Assembly: GCA_000969725.1 (NCBI GenBank)
Contig: JXSR01S033481.1
DNA from: Ophiothrix spiculata
Lineage: Eukaryota > Echinodermata > Ophiuroidea > Amphilepidida > Ophiotrichidae
Length of the DNA stretch: 29,972 nt
Reading direction: 5' to 3' (one strand)
The translations under genes were made by a program, and so were the position numbers. The notes below the pieces were generated by a model that did no database searches, had not been told where the DNA came from, and saw only the letters and a program-made list of their open reading frames with translations. Shown piece by piece: positions 21,061 through 29,972 of the stretch. Numbering within the stretch: position 1 is the stretch's first letter; every line of letters starts with the position of its first letter.

Positions 21061-21770
21061 TTACTTTTTAACAATATTAAAACAAAACAAAAAACAATTA
21101 TGTTCTGGACATTACCACCCTTCCTAAAATATTTAATTAATGAGGAATGACAGATCATAAATTATTTACCATATCTAAGAAGGCATCAACTGCTTAATAA
21201 CTTAAGAATATAATATCAGCGTGAATTACAGAAAGATAACACATGGGGCTTAAGGCCACTTACGACTAGTCCATTTGTTCAAGACAAGCAAGACATGTGT
21301 CAGACTACCTTAATATTGCAATCCAGTTGGTTGGTTGATGTAGGACAAAGCAAAAGCAAAAATCATCAAATAATTACTCAAGAACACAGTTAGATAACCT
21401 GATCACATTTTTGATGGTGGAATTAAATAAAGTGAAAGACTTAAAATGTTATAGATATTATTTGGGGAATTTATGACACATTAAGTATTGAATATTACCA
21501 AAAGTGAAACACTAACATAACTTTTCTTAATTTTATTTGTGCAACATTCCACTTTTCAAATTCAATTACTTCCTCACAATAAATTCACTGGAGATTGGAG
21601 AGTAGTCTAAATATCAAGTGCATCATAATCTAAATACTCTATTGTTTTTTCTTAAGTGATATTTATTTGAACAAACCCCATTCAAACTAAAACAACATGT
21701 CAAAACAAATGAAAATTCACTACTTCAAATTAACAATAAGTATCAAACACCAAATCACTGTGTATTAATA
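21061..21770. other. Non-coding stretch without recognised features
   Basis: AT-rich, with short A-rich runs. No supported feature. Confidence 0.5.
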
Positions 21771-21772
21771 TA

Positions 21773-21974
21773 TGTGATGGCTCAACCCGAAAAGGGAACT
21801 TTGCAGATGATATCAATTTTGATTTTATAATTTTATCTGTTACAGTATTTACTAAGCTTAAATATGACACCTTACTTGTTGAAATTGATCAATTATGTTT
21901 TTTATTTTTTTCTGCCTATTTTCCTCATTTTCTCGAAAAGTGTTCTGTCCCCCTTTTCGAGGCGAGTCATCACA
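21773..21974. mobile_element. TA-flanked MITE family 3, second copy
   Basis: TIR ends are TGTGATGGCTCAACCCGAAA and, inverted, TGTGATGACTCGCCTCGAAA. The interior shares GATGATATCAATTTTGATTT and ACTTGTTGAAATTGATCAA with the nested copy at 9267-9519. The left flank is TA; the right is TT, probably mutated. It is about 50 bp shorter than the other copy. Confidence 0.8.
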
Positions 21975-22173
21975 TTTTTTGTGCATTAAATTGTTCATGA
22001 TTTGGGTTTCTTTTGGCTTATTTTGTTGCTACCACATGTACAAACCTTGTTTCAATATTCAAGCAAGATTTGGTACATTGCTATGAATCAAAAATACAAA
22101 CTACTATATTTCCCATATGATCATATTGCCTAGTACATTCATACAAGGTGCATACATTGTACTTCAAAGCTTA

Positions 22174-22558
22174 GGCCGGGGTCAGACGAACGACGAGGTC
22201 GCATTTACTACAATAAATTTTGCCCTCATAATACGTCTGACCCGTATTTATTACAATAGGGTCGTCGTCGCATTAAAAAAAATGAACGACGACAATTTCT
22301 GTCGTTGAGATGGATTTATTGTAATAAAGTTGAAAGTAATGCGGTAAAAACCCTGTGTGACCCCACCTCGTAATTAATTACGACATTGCATTACTATAGT
22401 CTGCATGCTGAAAACGATGTGCTAATCCCATCTCGTAATTAATTACGACATTGTATTTATTGTAGTAAATGCGAGGTTGTAATACGTGTGACCGCATGTC
22501 GTAATTAAAATAAATTTATTGTAATAAATGCAATGTCGTCGTTCGTCTGACCCTGGCC
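22174..22558. mobile_element. PIF/Harbinger-type MITE, 385 bp
   Basis: Ends are GGCCGGGGTCAGACGAACGA and, inverted, GGCCAGGGTCAGACGAACGA, continuing CGACG..GCATTTA.TACAATAAAT. The flanks are exact TTA (22171-22173 and 22559-22561). TTA duplication and GGCC ends are typical of PIF/Harbinger. The interior is built from repeats: TCGTAATTAATTACGACATTG occurs twice (from about 22368 and 22433, the latter following an ATCTCG variant), and GTCGTCG/TTATTGTAATAAA motifs recur. Non-coding. Confidence 0.85.
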
Positions 22559-22561
22559 TTA

Positions 22562-23575
22562 CATAGTACAGATTTGTTGTATGATATAAACCAAACAAGA
22601 CAGATAAGTATACTGTCAGTCACAGAGCTTGACAGGGCTGGTGGCATGTGCAGTGAATTCAAAATAAAATTATGAGTCTCAGGGTGTTCTAATTCCATAA
22701 TATTGTTTGTTCAGATGAACTAAGGCCACATAGTCAAGACCTGTAAATTAGAACTCTCATTAATAATAAAGCTAACTTACTGCAAACAGAAATCATATGG
22801 GGCACGGCTTTGTGAATCTATAAGGAGATAGTAAAAGATACCAATAATACAAAGAACTTTCATGAAATATGTATGACAACACTTTCTCAGTAGTTCTGCA
22901 CAGATCCATATGTCGTATAAGATATACAAGCATCTCTTCAAGGGCAAAATATATAACCAAAAACATTTTGATTTGATGATATTAATAAACCAAGTTACAA
23001 TATACACATAAAGAAAAAATAAACCATTTCGTAAGTCGCACCTAATTTTTTTAAAGCAATACTATGCAGGGATTTGGAATCCGCGGTAACGCGACCGCGA
23101 TGTTCCCAGAAAAGGTTGAAGTACCAGGGAAAAAAATCAGTAGCTTAAAAAAATAAAAATCACAAGAATTTCTGACGACAGATGATTTCTTTCTGGCAAT
23201 ATTTAATGATGAAATACAAATAAATGAGCCAAATTTTGGGATGAATGTCAAATTACTATCAAAAACAAGCCAATTTTTAGAGCGATTCGTGCATCTGTTC
23301 ATAAATCTCACAGCAAATTCTCATCAGCAAAATAAAAGTTCCCAGAAAGGTTTATTTTTTTCTATACCCTGATTTTGATCAGGAATGGTTTTGAGTAAAA
23401 GCAGGATAAAATGAAGGAATGCGACTATATAAAAGTGTTTTCAATATTTTGGGTGTCCAAAACATGTTTTGCCACTAAAAATGGACAAAAAGCATATTTG
23501 ACTTCTTATATTAATACATGTGCAATTAAATTCGGGATCCCAAATTTAATTTAACAAATGGTCATAACAGTAAGC
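22562..23575. other. Non-coding stretch with one small hairpin
   Basis: A 6-bp stem with a 4-nt loop (CCTGAT/ATCAGG) lies at 23368-23383, and a CpG-rich patch at about 23080-23100. Minus-strand open frames at 22777-23007 and 23051-23311 show no recognisable protein features. Confidence 0.5.
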
Positions 23576-23583
23576 ATATTTAA

Positions 23584-23715
23584 CCCTACCTGATCATTTA
23601 ACTTTTCTCGAAAATCTCCTTGAAAAGGAAAGGGCGGTAAAAATACATGTTTTCACCAGGATTCGAAACCAGGGACCTCCCATTTTCCAAAGTGAGTGAC
23701 ACCTGTAGCAAGTGT
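23584..23715 (-). mobile_element. Truncated relative of the TTAA tRNA-containing MITE, copy 4
   Basis: TTAA (23580-23583) is followed by CCCTACCTGATC, a diverged form of the copy 3 left end. A minus-strand B-box-like GGTTTCGAATCC follows (complement of 23659-23670), in a context CACCAGGATTCGAAACCAGGGACC that parallels copy 3. No right end is recognisable, so the element is truncated or has diverged beyond recognition. Confidence 0.55.
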
Positions 23716-24129
23716 TATGTGAATCTAAATTATTTGTTTTTGTTGATTAATTAATTATTCAATTAAGGAAACTTAATTATTGAGATGATTGACTGCTACA
23801 GGGAAGGGATTTTCTTTTTCTGACAGAATGATATTTTGCAATTTTATGGTCATTAATTAGATCATCTTTAATTACTACTTTGGGAATTCCAAATTGCTAT
23901 AAAAGGTATCTGTATGTTTATTCACATATTGTAAATGAAATGAGTGAAATTCCCAGAATGCTAAAATTTGTTCATGACAACATTGGGGAATTTTTGTGTA
24001 AATGTAAAAACTTTTGCCCGGGCTGGGTGATGGTTGAACAGAGGTGAAACTGGCTCTGCTGAAGTTGGCTGAGAGAATTTGATTTTGTCGGATTGGAGTT
24101 ATGGAGAAAAGACTTTGTCTTTGGAGTTA

Positions 24130-24490
24130 GCGATATATTGAAGATCATTTTGGAGTTAGGTCTAAAAAAAATTTGTTTGATTGACGTAACCCGACTGACC
24201 CTATTTTTACCGCCGACCCTAAATATTTTTATTTTTTTTAGCATGGTAAAAAACATCCAAATCCCAAATTTGATAGGAATAGATTCATGGGGGCCCAAGA
24301 TATAGCTTGCAGGACATTCAAAATGACAAATAAATGATGTGTTACAGAAAAAGTGAAAATGTTTTGTATTCTTTTATGTGAAACATAGACTTATACAAAA
24401 ACCAACCTACCTACTCTATTTTTTTTTCTATGTTACGCCAATCAAACAATTTTTTTAGGCCTAAGCTATATATTGAAGATTATTTTGGAG
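24130..24490. mobile_element. MITE with a 26-bp repeat directly at both flanks
   Basis: The element spans 24156-24464. Its ends are TTAGGTCTAAAAAAAATTTG and, inverted, TTAGGCCTAAAAAAATTGTT, both continuing TTTGATTG.CGTAAC (about 34 bp TIR). Exactly abutting it are GCGATATATTGAAGATCATT (24130 on) and GCTATATATTGAAGATTATT (24465 on), 26 bp each with 24 identities. The flanks could be an unusually long target duplication or two units of a pre-existing tandem repeat; a third partial TTGGAGTTA lies at 24121. It is non-coding, and open frames on both strands across it are fortuitous. Confidence 0.75.
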
Positions 24491-24598
24491 GTATTGATAT
24501 ATTGGAGAATTAACAACAGCCTGTGTGTTTTATATTTATCAAAGAGGATAAAATTTACTTTCCAGCTTCTGATACAAAATATTTTATAAGGCTGAGGA

Positions 24599-24756
24599 TA
24601 TTGACACGATGATCGTGTCAATAACCTCGCCTAAAATGGCTATAGACACGATGATCGTTTCAATAACTGGTGCCCAAAATGGCTATAGACACGATGATCG
24701 TTTCAATAACTTTGCCCAAAATGCCTATAGACACAATGATCATACACGATGATTGG
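24599..24756. repeat. 42-bp minisatellite built on a GACACGAT dyad
   Basis: Units start at 24603, 24645, 24688 and 24730 (partial). Each has GACACGATGATCG, then TTCAATAAC and CCCAAAATGGCTATA or variants. In the first unit the dyad is perfect: TATTGACACGAT, one G, then its reverse complement (24599-24623). Later units have GTTTC in place of GTGTC, which breaks the outer pairs. Confidence 0.85.
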
Positions 24757-24803
24757 GTGTGAAAAAGTGAATGGCCCTAGGCTAGGGAGCCGAATGCTCA
24801 CTG

Positions 24804-25152
24804 ATGCTCAAGTGGATGGCAACAAAAATAGTGGAATTTAAGATGAATGTGACTTGCATCGGTATTATTACAACTTTGCTCCCCATTATTTTCTTCCTCA
24901 GTCTTGTTGGTTTTTCTCCTCTCTTTTGGTCTGCCACGGACCAAAGGACAAAAAGGCAACTTCACATTCTGAATAACATCAGTAACTCTCCCGGTTGTAA
25001 TATTATGACAACTGGGAGAGTATTGTGTTGAAATCGCCGTTGGATTTTAGGAGAAACGATTTGTATACATACTTTTGCCACCTGGATTCCGGGACTTGTT
25101 TTACTGCAAGTTACATTCAAGAACAAATTAGTCTATTTGATCAATCACAAAG
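24804..25152 (+). other. Possible exon or first exon with donor site; coding status unclear
   Basis: GC content rises here. A strong donor AAAG|GTAAGT ends the segment at 25152. An acceptor-like tract TTATTTTCTTCCTCAG ends at 24901, so an internal exon of 24902-25152 is possible, but no frame is open across it. Alternatively, a frame from 24804 or 24843 to 25031 encodes a hydrophobic N-terminal segment (IGIITTLLPIIFFLSLVGF), then a dibasic KR followed by Gln and, later, a Gly-Arg. That resembles a neuropeptide precursor only superficially. A stop codon more than 100 nt before the donor argues against a normal coding exon. It could be a non-coding RNA exon or chance. Confidence 0.25.
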
Positions 25153-25384
25153 GTAAGTATTCTTCAGGCTTTCTTAATCAAATACTGAGATATTTACATA
25201 TCAAAATATTGAAATTTATACTACAAAAATTAGTGCAAAACTTATATTCAACAAACAGGAACAAAAATTATACATGAAATTGTCAAAAAATGACAAAACA
25301 TTTGAAAAAATGGAATAAAATTAAAAAAGAAAACGAAAAGCACCAAGGCAAAGCCTTCTTAACCTGTTAAATCCATAATTCACT

Positions 25385-25725
25385 CGTATTTCAGATGTGA
25401 TGATGGTCTTTTCACATGTGATGATTGTTATTGTAACAAGCAATGTGTAAACAAACCATCTCTATTTGAATCAAATTGATTAAAATTCAACTAAACTATT
25501 GCATAAAAATGTGTTTGCCCCACTAGCAAAATAACACACTGAGCTAAAAACAAACAGCACAACTAAATAATCAAAATCAACCATGAACACACCCTGTCAT
25601 AGATCCTGAAATGATGAAACACAGTTTTTAATGCTTAAACATAATGCAATTTAGATTTACAATAATATACAGAGGCGTCTAAATTAAATCAATAATGAAT
25701 ATCAATGAAGTATGCAGACTGAAAA
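25385..25725. repeat. Segmental duplication block B, right copy
   Basis: Homologous to 18085-18800 (see that entry). It is shorter, lacking the internal extra sequence. It precedes, rather than follows, its block A copy. Confidence 0.7.
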
Positions 25726-26047
25726 TAATGCATTTATTCTATATTAGAGGCTAATATTCTTCTATAGAAAAAAATTTAAGTTTGTCTGTATTGGATTAAA
25801 TTCTATAATTTTATTTTAGGTCTGGCATTTTATTGGCAAGAATAACACTTTAAATATCATTACCCTTTGATTAAAAATGGATATAGAACTTTAAGTTAAT
25901 ATTTTATCTTTTTTTGTAATAAACAATAATAAAAATGGCCTGAAACACTTCATCTAAGCAGAACATAAAATAATTAATAATCATACAAGCCAGTAAAAAA
26001 AGGGAAACAATTATATTAACCACAACACTACATGTATTTCCAATGAA
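25726..26047. other. Non-coding stretch without recognised features
   Basis: AT-rich. No supported feature. Confidence 0.5.
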
Positions 26048-26050
26048 GTA

Positions 26051-26326
26051 GGGTCAAAACATAGTTCTTTTGAGCTATCAAACATTTGGTGCAACAAGCC
26101 TTTGTTATCTTATAATCTGATATATAGTTCCAATGTATTTTCTATTAATAATGGAGGGTTGGTGATGAAAAATCAATACACAACAAAATTTTCTTTGATG
26201 TCAAATGTTTGGTGATTTTCAACACCAAGCATCCGTTAATGATTAGAGGATGCATTGGAATTAATGTAATAACAAAGACTTGTTGCACCAAATGTTTGAT
26301 AGCTCAAACGAACTATGTTTTGACCC
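26051..26326. mobile_element. Fold-back MITE, 276 bp
   Basis: Ends are inverted copies of GGGTCAAAACATAGTTCTTT, with nearly identical sequence for about 58 bp, including GAGCTATCAAACATTTGGTG. Pairing continues imperfectly toward the centre (TTCCAATG, TTGGTG, TGAAAA), so the whole element can fold into one hairpin. The flanks are GTA on both sides (26048-26050 and 26327-26329); a TA duplication is the alternative reading. Non-coding. Confidence 0.8.
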
Positions 26327-26329
26327 GTA

Positions 26330-27003
26330 TTTAATTATGCCTATGAATTTATTACATTTCAGTTTGAAATGTTAAAAATGTTTACTTCAATTTAAGGAAA
26401 CTAAAAGAGATGATACAATTTCTTGATATTAAAAACTTAAGAAGTGCAAAATTTACTACAAGGTTATTTAATAATTTACAAATTTTTCTTATTAAGAAGT
26501 GCCTGCGTTTTTGACCTAAAATATCCTCAAAACTCTTGTTTTTCAATGGCAAAATGGTCATTTTCAGCCATTTTAAAGGGACTTGTCGCTGTTAATGTAA
26601 CCACAAATTATCCTGTCTGCCCTCTGTCGATCGCCTTCGCATGGATCATGAATATGCAGAAGACTAGCTTTCTAATGATATAAAATACGTCATGACTGGT
26701 TATGAGGAACTGCCCACAATTTTGCTGTCTTTTGGACATCGCAGTCAGAAAACAATCAGCTGGAACAAAATTTAATGTACAGATATATGCTGTGCTCATG
26801 CAAGCATGTCTGTGTAAACAAAACTATATCAAAAATATATTGTAGTCAATTTTAAAAAACGAGGAGAAAAAAGGGTGATGTATATATCACACGAGGCAAA
26901 CCAATTTATCATTTAGTAGATCTATATAAATACATTTTATAAAATTTATTTAAAAATGTTAAGATTTTTGTAGTCTACAGAATACAAGTATTTGTTTCAT
27001 TAT
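26330..27003. other. Non-coding stretch without recognised features
   Basis: Short open frames on both strands only (26444-26683 plus, 26608-26799 minus). No domain or splice context supports them. Confidence 0.5.
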
Positions 27004-27625
27004 ACAATACAGAATATATTGTGTAAGATGTAAACAACAAAACAAATATGTGACTTTCCAGCCCGTATGAGCAGTAAATGCCAGAAACTTCATTTTGCGC
27101 TACAGGTGAAAATACATGTCAAGGTCGTAATTTGCCGAAATTGATTTTTTGACAGATTTACAATCTTATTACTTACTACAAAACTTACCAGCAAAGTTTC
27201 ACTTCAAAAAAATGATAGGAAATGTAAAATAATTCTGCATATTCTTAAGACGATCAACAGAAAATATAGGGCTTACTGATCTTTGAACGCGTTTATCTCA
27301 GTTATACGTTTTACTCCCTGAAAACCTTTGACGGACCATAACTTGACTTCTGGAAATCGTACGAAGTTCATTAAGGTGTCATTTTAATCCTTAAAGCATG
27401 GTCTTTGCAAATAATTAAAAAAGTAACAATGACCAGAGCTGGCATTTACTGCTGTTTTGAGCTGGACGGTCACATATAAGGTGTAAGAGAGTACCTATGC
27501 AAATAACTACGCAATACAGAATATATTGCATAAGATGTAAAAGAACATTTATAAGGTGTAGAAGAGTACCTATGCAATATAACTACGCAATAGAGGATAT
27601 ATTGCATAAAAGAGCATATTAAAAC
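27004..27625. repeat. Minisatellite (about 75-bp units) interrupted by a MITE
   Basis: Units contain AATACAGAATATATTG, then TAAGATGTAAA, then ATAAGGTGTA.AAGAGTACCTA. One partial unit starts at 27004 and is broken by the MITE at 27049-27474. After the MITE the array resumes at 27475 with a full unit and a second diverged unit to about 27625. Minus-strand open frame 27470-27700 derives from this array. Confidence 0.75.
27049..27474 (+). mobile_element. TA-flanked MITE family 1, longer copy
   Basis: Ends are TGTGACTTTCCAGC and, inverted, TGTGACCGTCCAGC, followed inward on both sides by sequence containing CAGTAAATGCCAG. The flanks are TA (27047-27048 and 27475-27476). It shares most of its length with the inverted copy at 8490-8775 and carries about 140 bp more in the middle (about 27280-27420). 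No coding capacity. Confidence 0.85.
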
Positions 27626-27654
27626 GATTGAAATGAGCATATGCAGTACAACTG

Positions 27655-27875
27655 GGTATATAAAATAATATGTTAGAGTTATTGCAACTAGGCAATACAA
27701 GTATATATAACATGGCTGTTAACCAATCAGCTTTCGGTATTCATGTCTACTAAATGATAAATCTTGGTATATTAAATGATATGTTAGAGTTATTGCAACT
27801 AAGCAATACAAGTATATATTACATGGCTGTTAACCAATCAGCTCTCAGTATTCATGTCTACTAAACGATAAAACA
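27655..27875 (+). repeat. 111-bp tandem duplication
   Basis: Copies start at 27655 and 27766. They share GATATGTTAGAGTTATTGCA-type sequence, CAATACAAGTATATAT, CATGGCTGTTAACCAATCAG and TATTCATGTCTACTAAA. Divergence is low, so this is a fairly recent duplication. Each copy contains an ACCAATCAG (CCAAT-type) motif, with no other promoter evidence. Confidence 0.85.
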
Positions 27876-27914
27876 AAATATTGCATTCAGATTGTTGTCA
27901 TGTGACACAAATGT

Positions 27915-28640
27915 GGTTAGTACACATCTGTAAAGCAATGCATACTTACAAACGTCCTTGAGAAAAAAAAACCACATGTTTCTCAGTCAAAGGAAAAAAA
28001 ATTAAAAGAGCTACGGTTATCTCCTTGATCAAAAATATTTTTGTGTCTTTGGTGATTGCAATTCTTCTTGTGCATCAGATAGGGATACCAGTTGAAAAGA
28101 TTTCTTGTTCAGATAGAGGCTTGATTTGAATATTCATGATTTGGTGGACTAACAAATTGCTCTAGCAACAAAACACATGTAAGTAAGATTATGTAAGCAT
28201 TTGGTAGATCAAAGTTTACAAACTTAAACACGATCGGATATATTGCAAGCCGATGTCAATCTCACAAAACTTGTTATGAAACACTGCTATGAATAAGACA
28301 TTCTTTTTGAAACAACAATGTTATGTTGTATTGAGTTTAAACAATGTTATGTTGTATTCAGTTTAAACAATGTTATGTTGTATTGAGTTAAAACAATGTT
28401 ATGTTTACTTAAACGGTTACATTATCAGTCTAAAATTCCTTGTACAATATTGTTTGTTTGAATGATGAAAATATTTGTTGAGGGATCAGATGAATACATC
28501 TAAAAGCACCAGGGAAATAAGCACGCTGATACATTCCTTAACATATCATTTTAATGATATTCTAAACACAGGTAAATTTACATTATGTAATCTTTACTTC
28601 AGTTTTGCATCAGAATTTAACCCTCAAATTACATTCTAAC
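27915..28640. repeat. Segmental duplication block A, right copy
   Basis: Homologous to 16540-17200 (landmarks given there). It contains the 26-bp minisatellite at 28314-28407, which has no counterpart in the left copy. Confidence 0.65.
28314..28407 (+). repeat. 26-bp minisatellite, about 3.6 units
   Basis: AACAATGTTATGTTGTATT starts at 28314, 28340, 28366 and (truncated) 28392, with the linker GAGTTTA or a one-base variant. The exact 26-bp period and near identity indicate recent slippage. Confidence 0.9.
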
Positions 28641-28759
28641 AAAATGTTAAGAGATAAAATATAGATAACATATGTCTCTGAATGCAACTGGTCTTATGCA
28701 ACCTAAACAAGCGTTAACAACACATTTATATCTAAAAAAAAATCGTACTTTCTTGTGAA

Positions 28760-29640
28760 TATTCGTATGTTTCAGATTTTAGTGTACAATTGCTCTTGAT
28801 TACAATACCAGATGAAGTTAATATCTAAACAGTTTTGGCATAAGAACAAGGTATTTAAATGCAGCTTTCTCATTAACCTAAAAAAATACTTGATGTAAAT
28901 TTAATGACAGTTTCAGCTAAATTCCATCTATAATACTACAAGTTATACTCTGCAGAAGTAAAGTGATTAAAAATTATATTTGTTTAGCTTCAAGGCTCAT
29001 TTACTTCAAATTTACAATTACCTACAAAGTTAATGACTTTGTAATCTGTCTTTCATTTGTACTATTATGTTTCACTTACCTGTACATTTAATATGATGAG
29101 ATGTGATGACAGGTGGAAGACGGCATGAAAAAAACAAACACAGAAAACAAGAATAAAATGTTTGAAAATTTGCAATATTTCTCAAAAATGATTTTATATT
29201 GATCATACATAGCTAACTCTCCTGTGAACCTATACTGGTATAAAATTATATTTCTTTCAGCGAAAATTTGATCATAGATGTAAATTATTACACAAGAATT
29301 TACAGAGGCTAAAAATACATGTATAGGGTAGCCAAAAAGGTCTGAACTAGTCATTCAGTATGATTAGTATATTAAATCTATTACTAACTCTACAAAGAAC
29401 CATTGTTTTTGAATTTCAAATATCGATATATATTCCATTCCATTATGAGCATTATGAGCTGAGCAAAATGCGACAGGAAACTCAACATTGACTTATAAGG
29501 GCCTTATCTATGCTACTCGTGATTGATTTAAGTGAATAAACTAAATTAAATTTCCTATTTAAACATAAGCACAGTTTTTGTTCAAATCAAGCTGACAGTA
29601 TGAATTGAAGAATATCTATATCAGCTCTTTGATAATTGAT
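28760..29640. repeat. Segmental duplication block C, right copy
   Basis: Homologous to 19130-21060 (landmarks given there). It retains one minisatellite unit at about 29300-29420 and the splice-like junction at 29079/29080. An open frame at 29088-29354 (minus) is not conserved in the left copy. Confidence 0.8.
29070..29180 (-). other. Recursive-splice-like junction, right copy
   Basis: On the minus strand a pyrimidine-rich tract (TTCTTGTTTTCTGTGTTTGT and onward) reaches GTACAG|GTAAGTG at 29080/29079, with no AG for about 98 nt upstream. The junction and tract are conserved with 19489/19488. The downstream donor of the left copy (GTAAGT) aligns here with a weaker GTAAAT. Confidence 0.45.
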
Positions 29641-29972
29641 GTTAATTGACCCTTTATGTTTAGGCAATAACACAGCAGCCTTTTGAGGAAATAAACCAGA
29701 GAGCCACCGGCTCAGTAACCCATGCACGAAAGCCCGTTAGCAAAAAAAAAATGACTTCAAAGAAGCATTGTTAATAAACTTGTTAATACAAAATCTATAC
29801 TTTTAAACCATAAAATATCAACATAGAAAAATGTGCTTCCTTGAAGAGATATGGGACGTTTAAGTTCAGACTTTACTATACTTTTACATACAAATAGAGA
29901 TTTCAAAATCGCTCAACCGGATCTATCGTATTACCAAATTCTCCGAATTCAGTATATATGATGCGTCATGCA
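29641..29972. other. Non-coding end of window
   Basis: No feature is supported. A short G/C-richer patch (CCACCGGCTCAGTAACCC, near 29703) has no tRNA-like promoter boxes. Confidence 0.5.

Noticed and set aside
23972-24298. Open frames on both strands at 23972-24305
   Set aside because: They run through a MITE end and a low-complexity A/T tract. Overlapping frames on opposite strands here are fortuitous.

Overview
The window is AT-rich, repeat-dense eukaryotic DNA without one convincing complete protein-coding gene. It looks like intergenic or long-intron sequence from a metazoan. I see no open reading frame longer than 121 codons, no operon-like spacing and no ribosome binding sites. I do see several families of short terminal-inverted-repeat (TIR) elements with target-site duplications, tRNA-derived SINEs, a LINE 3' end with a CTAAA-type tail, an (ATT)n-tailed SINE, minisatellites and consensus splice signals. 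This mix fits a marine invertebrate, perhaps a deuterostome such as an echinoderm or hemichordate. That taxonomic guess rests on general familiarity and is weak.

Layout. 1-3.1 kb: a 24-bp palindrome, a decayed tRNA-like SINE, a clean hAT-type MITE (8-bp duplication) and a LINE 3' tail. 3.1-5.5 kb: CpG-rich tracts and diverged duplications. 5.6-7.1 kb: a 182-bp near-perfect palindrome, two TTAA-flanked elements containing tRNA-like sequence, and another long-TIR MITE. 8.1-10.0 kb: two copies of a dispersed repeat enclose a cluster of TA-flanked MITEs, one nested inside another. 10.5-13.1 kb: a third TTAA element, a two-level tandem repeat and a 1,000-bp mariner-like non-autonomous element. 14.2-15.6 kb: a perfect 95-bp copy of part of that tandem repeat, and a minus-strand SINE.

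The right half (about 16.5-29.97 kb) is dominated by an old segmental duplication. Three blocks, called A, B and C here, each occur twice in the same orientation (A 16.5/27.9 kb, B 18.1/25.4 kb, C 19.1/28.8 kb), but in different order. In the left copy of block C, one unit of about 125 bp has expanded to eight. Both C copies keep, on the minus strand, a CAG|GTAAGT junction preceded by about 100 nt without AG. That is the signature of a recursive (ratchet) splice site and suggests the duplication lies in a large intron of a minus-strand gene. Between the copies lie further MITEs, a 42-bp dyad minisatellite and one possible plus-strand exon.

Most of what can be supported is therefore mobile-element and repeat biology. 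The most interesting items are the TTAA-flanked elements with an internal RNA polymerase III-type promoter, the conserved recursive-splice-like site, and the unit that expanded in only one of two paralogous blocks.
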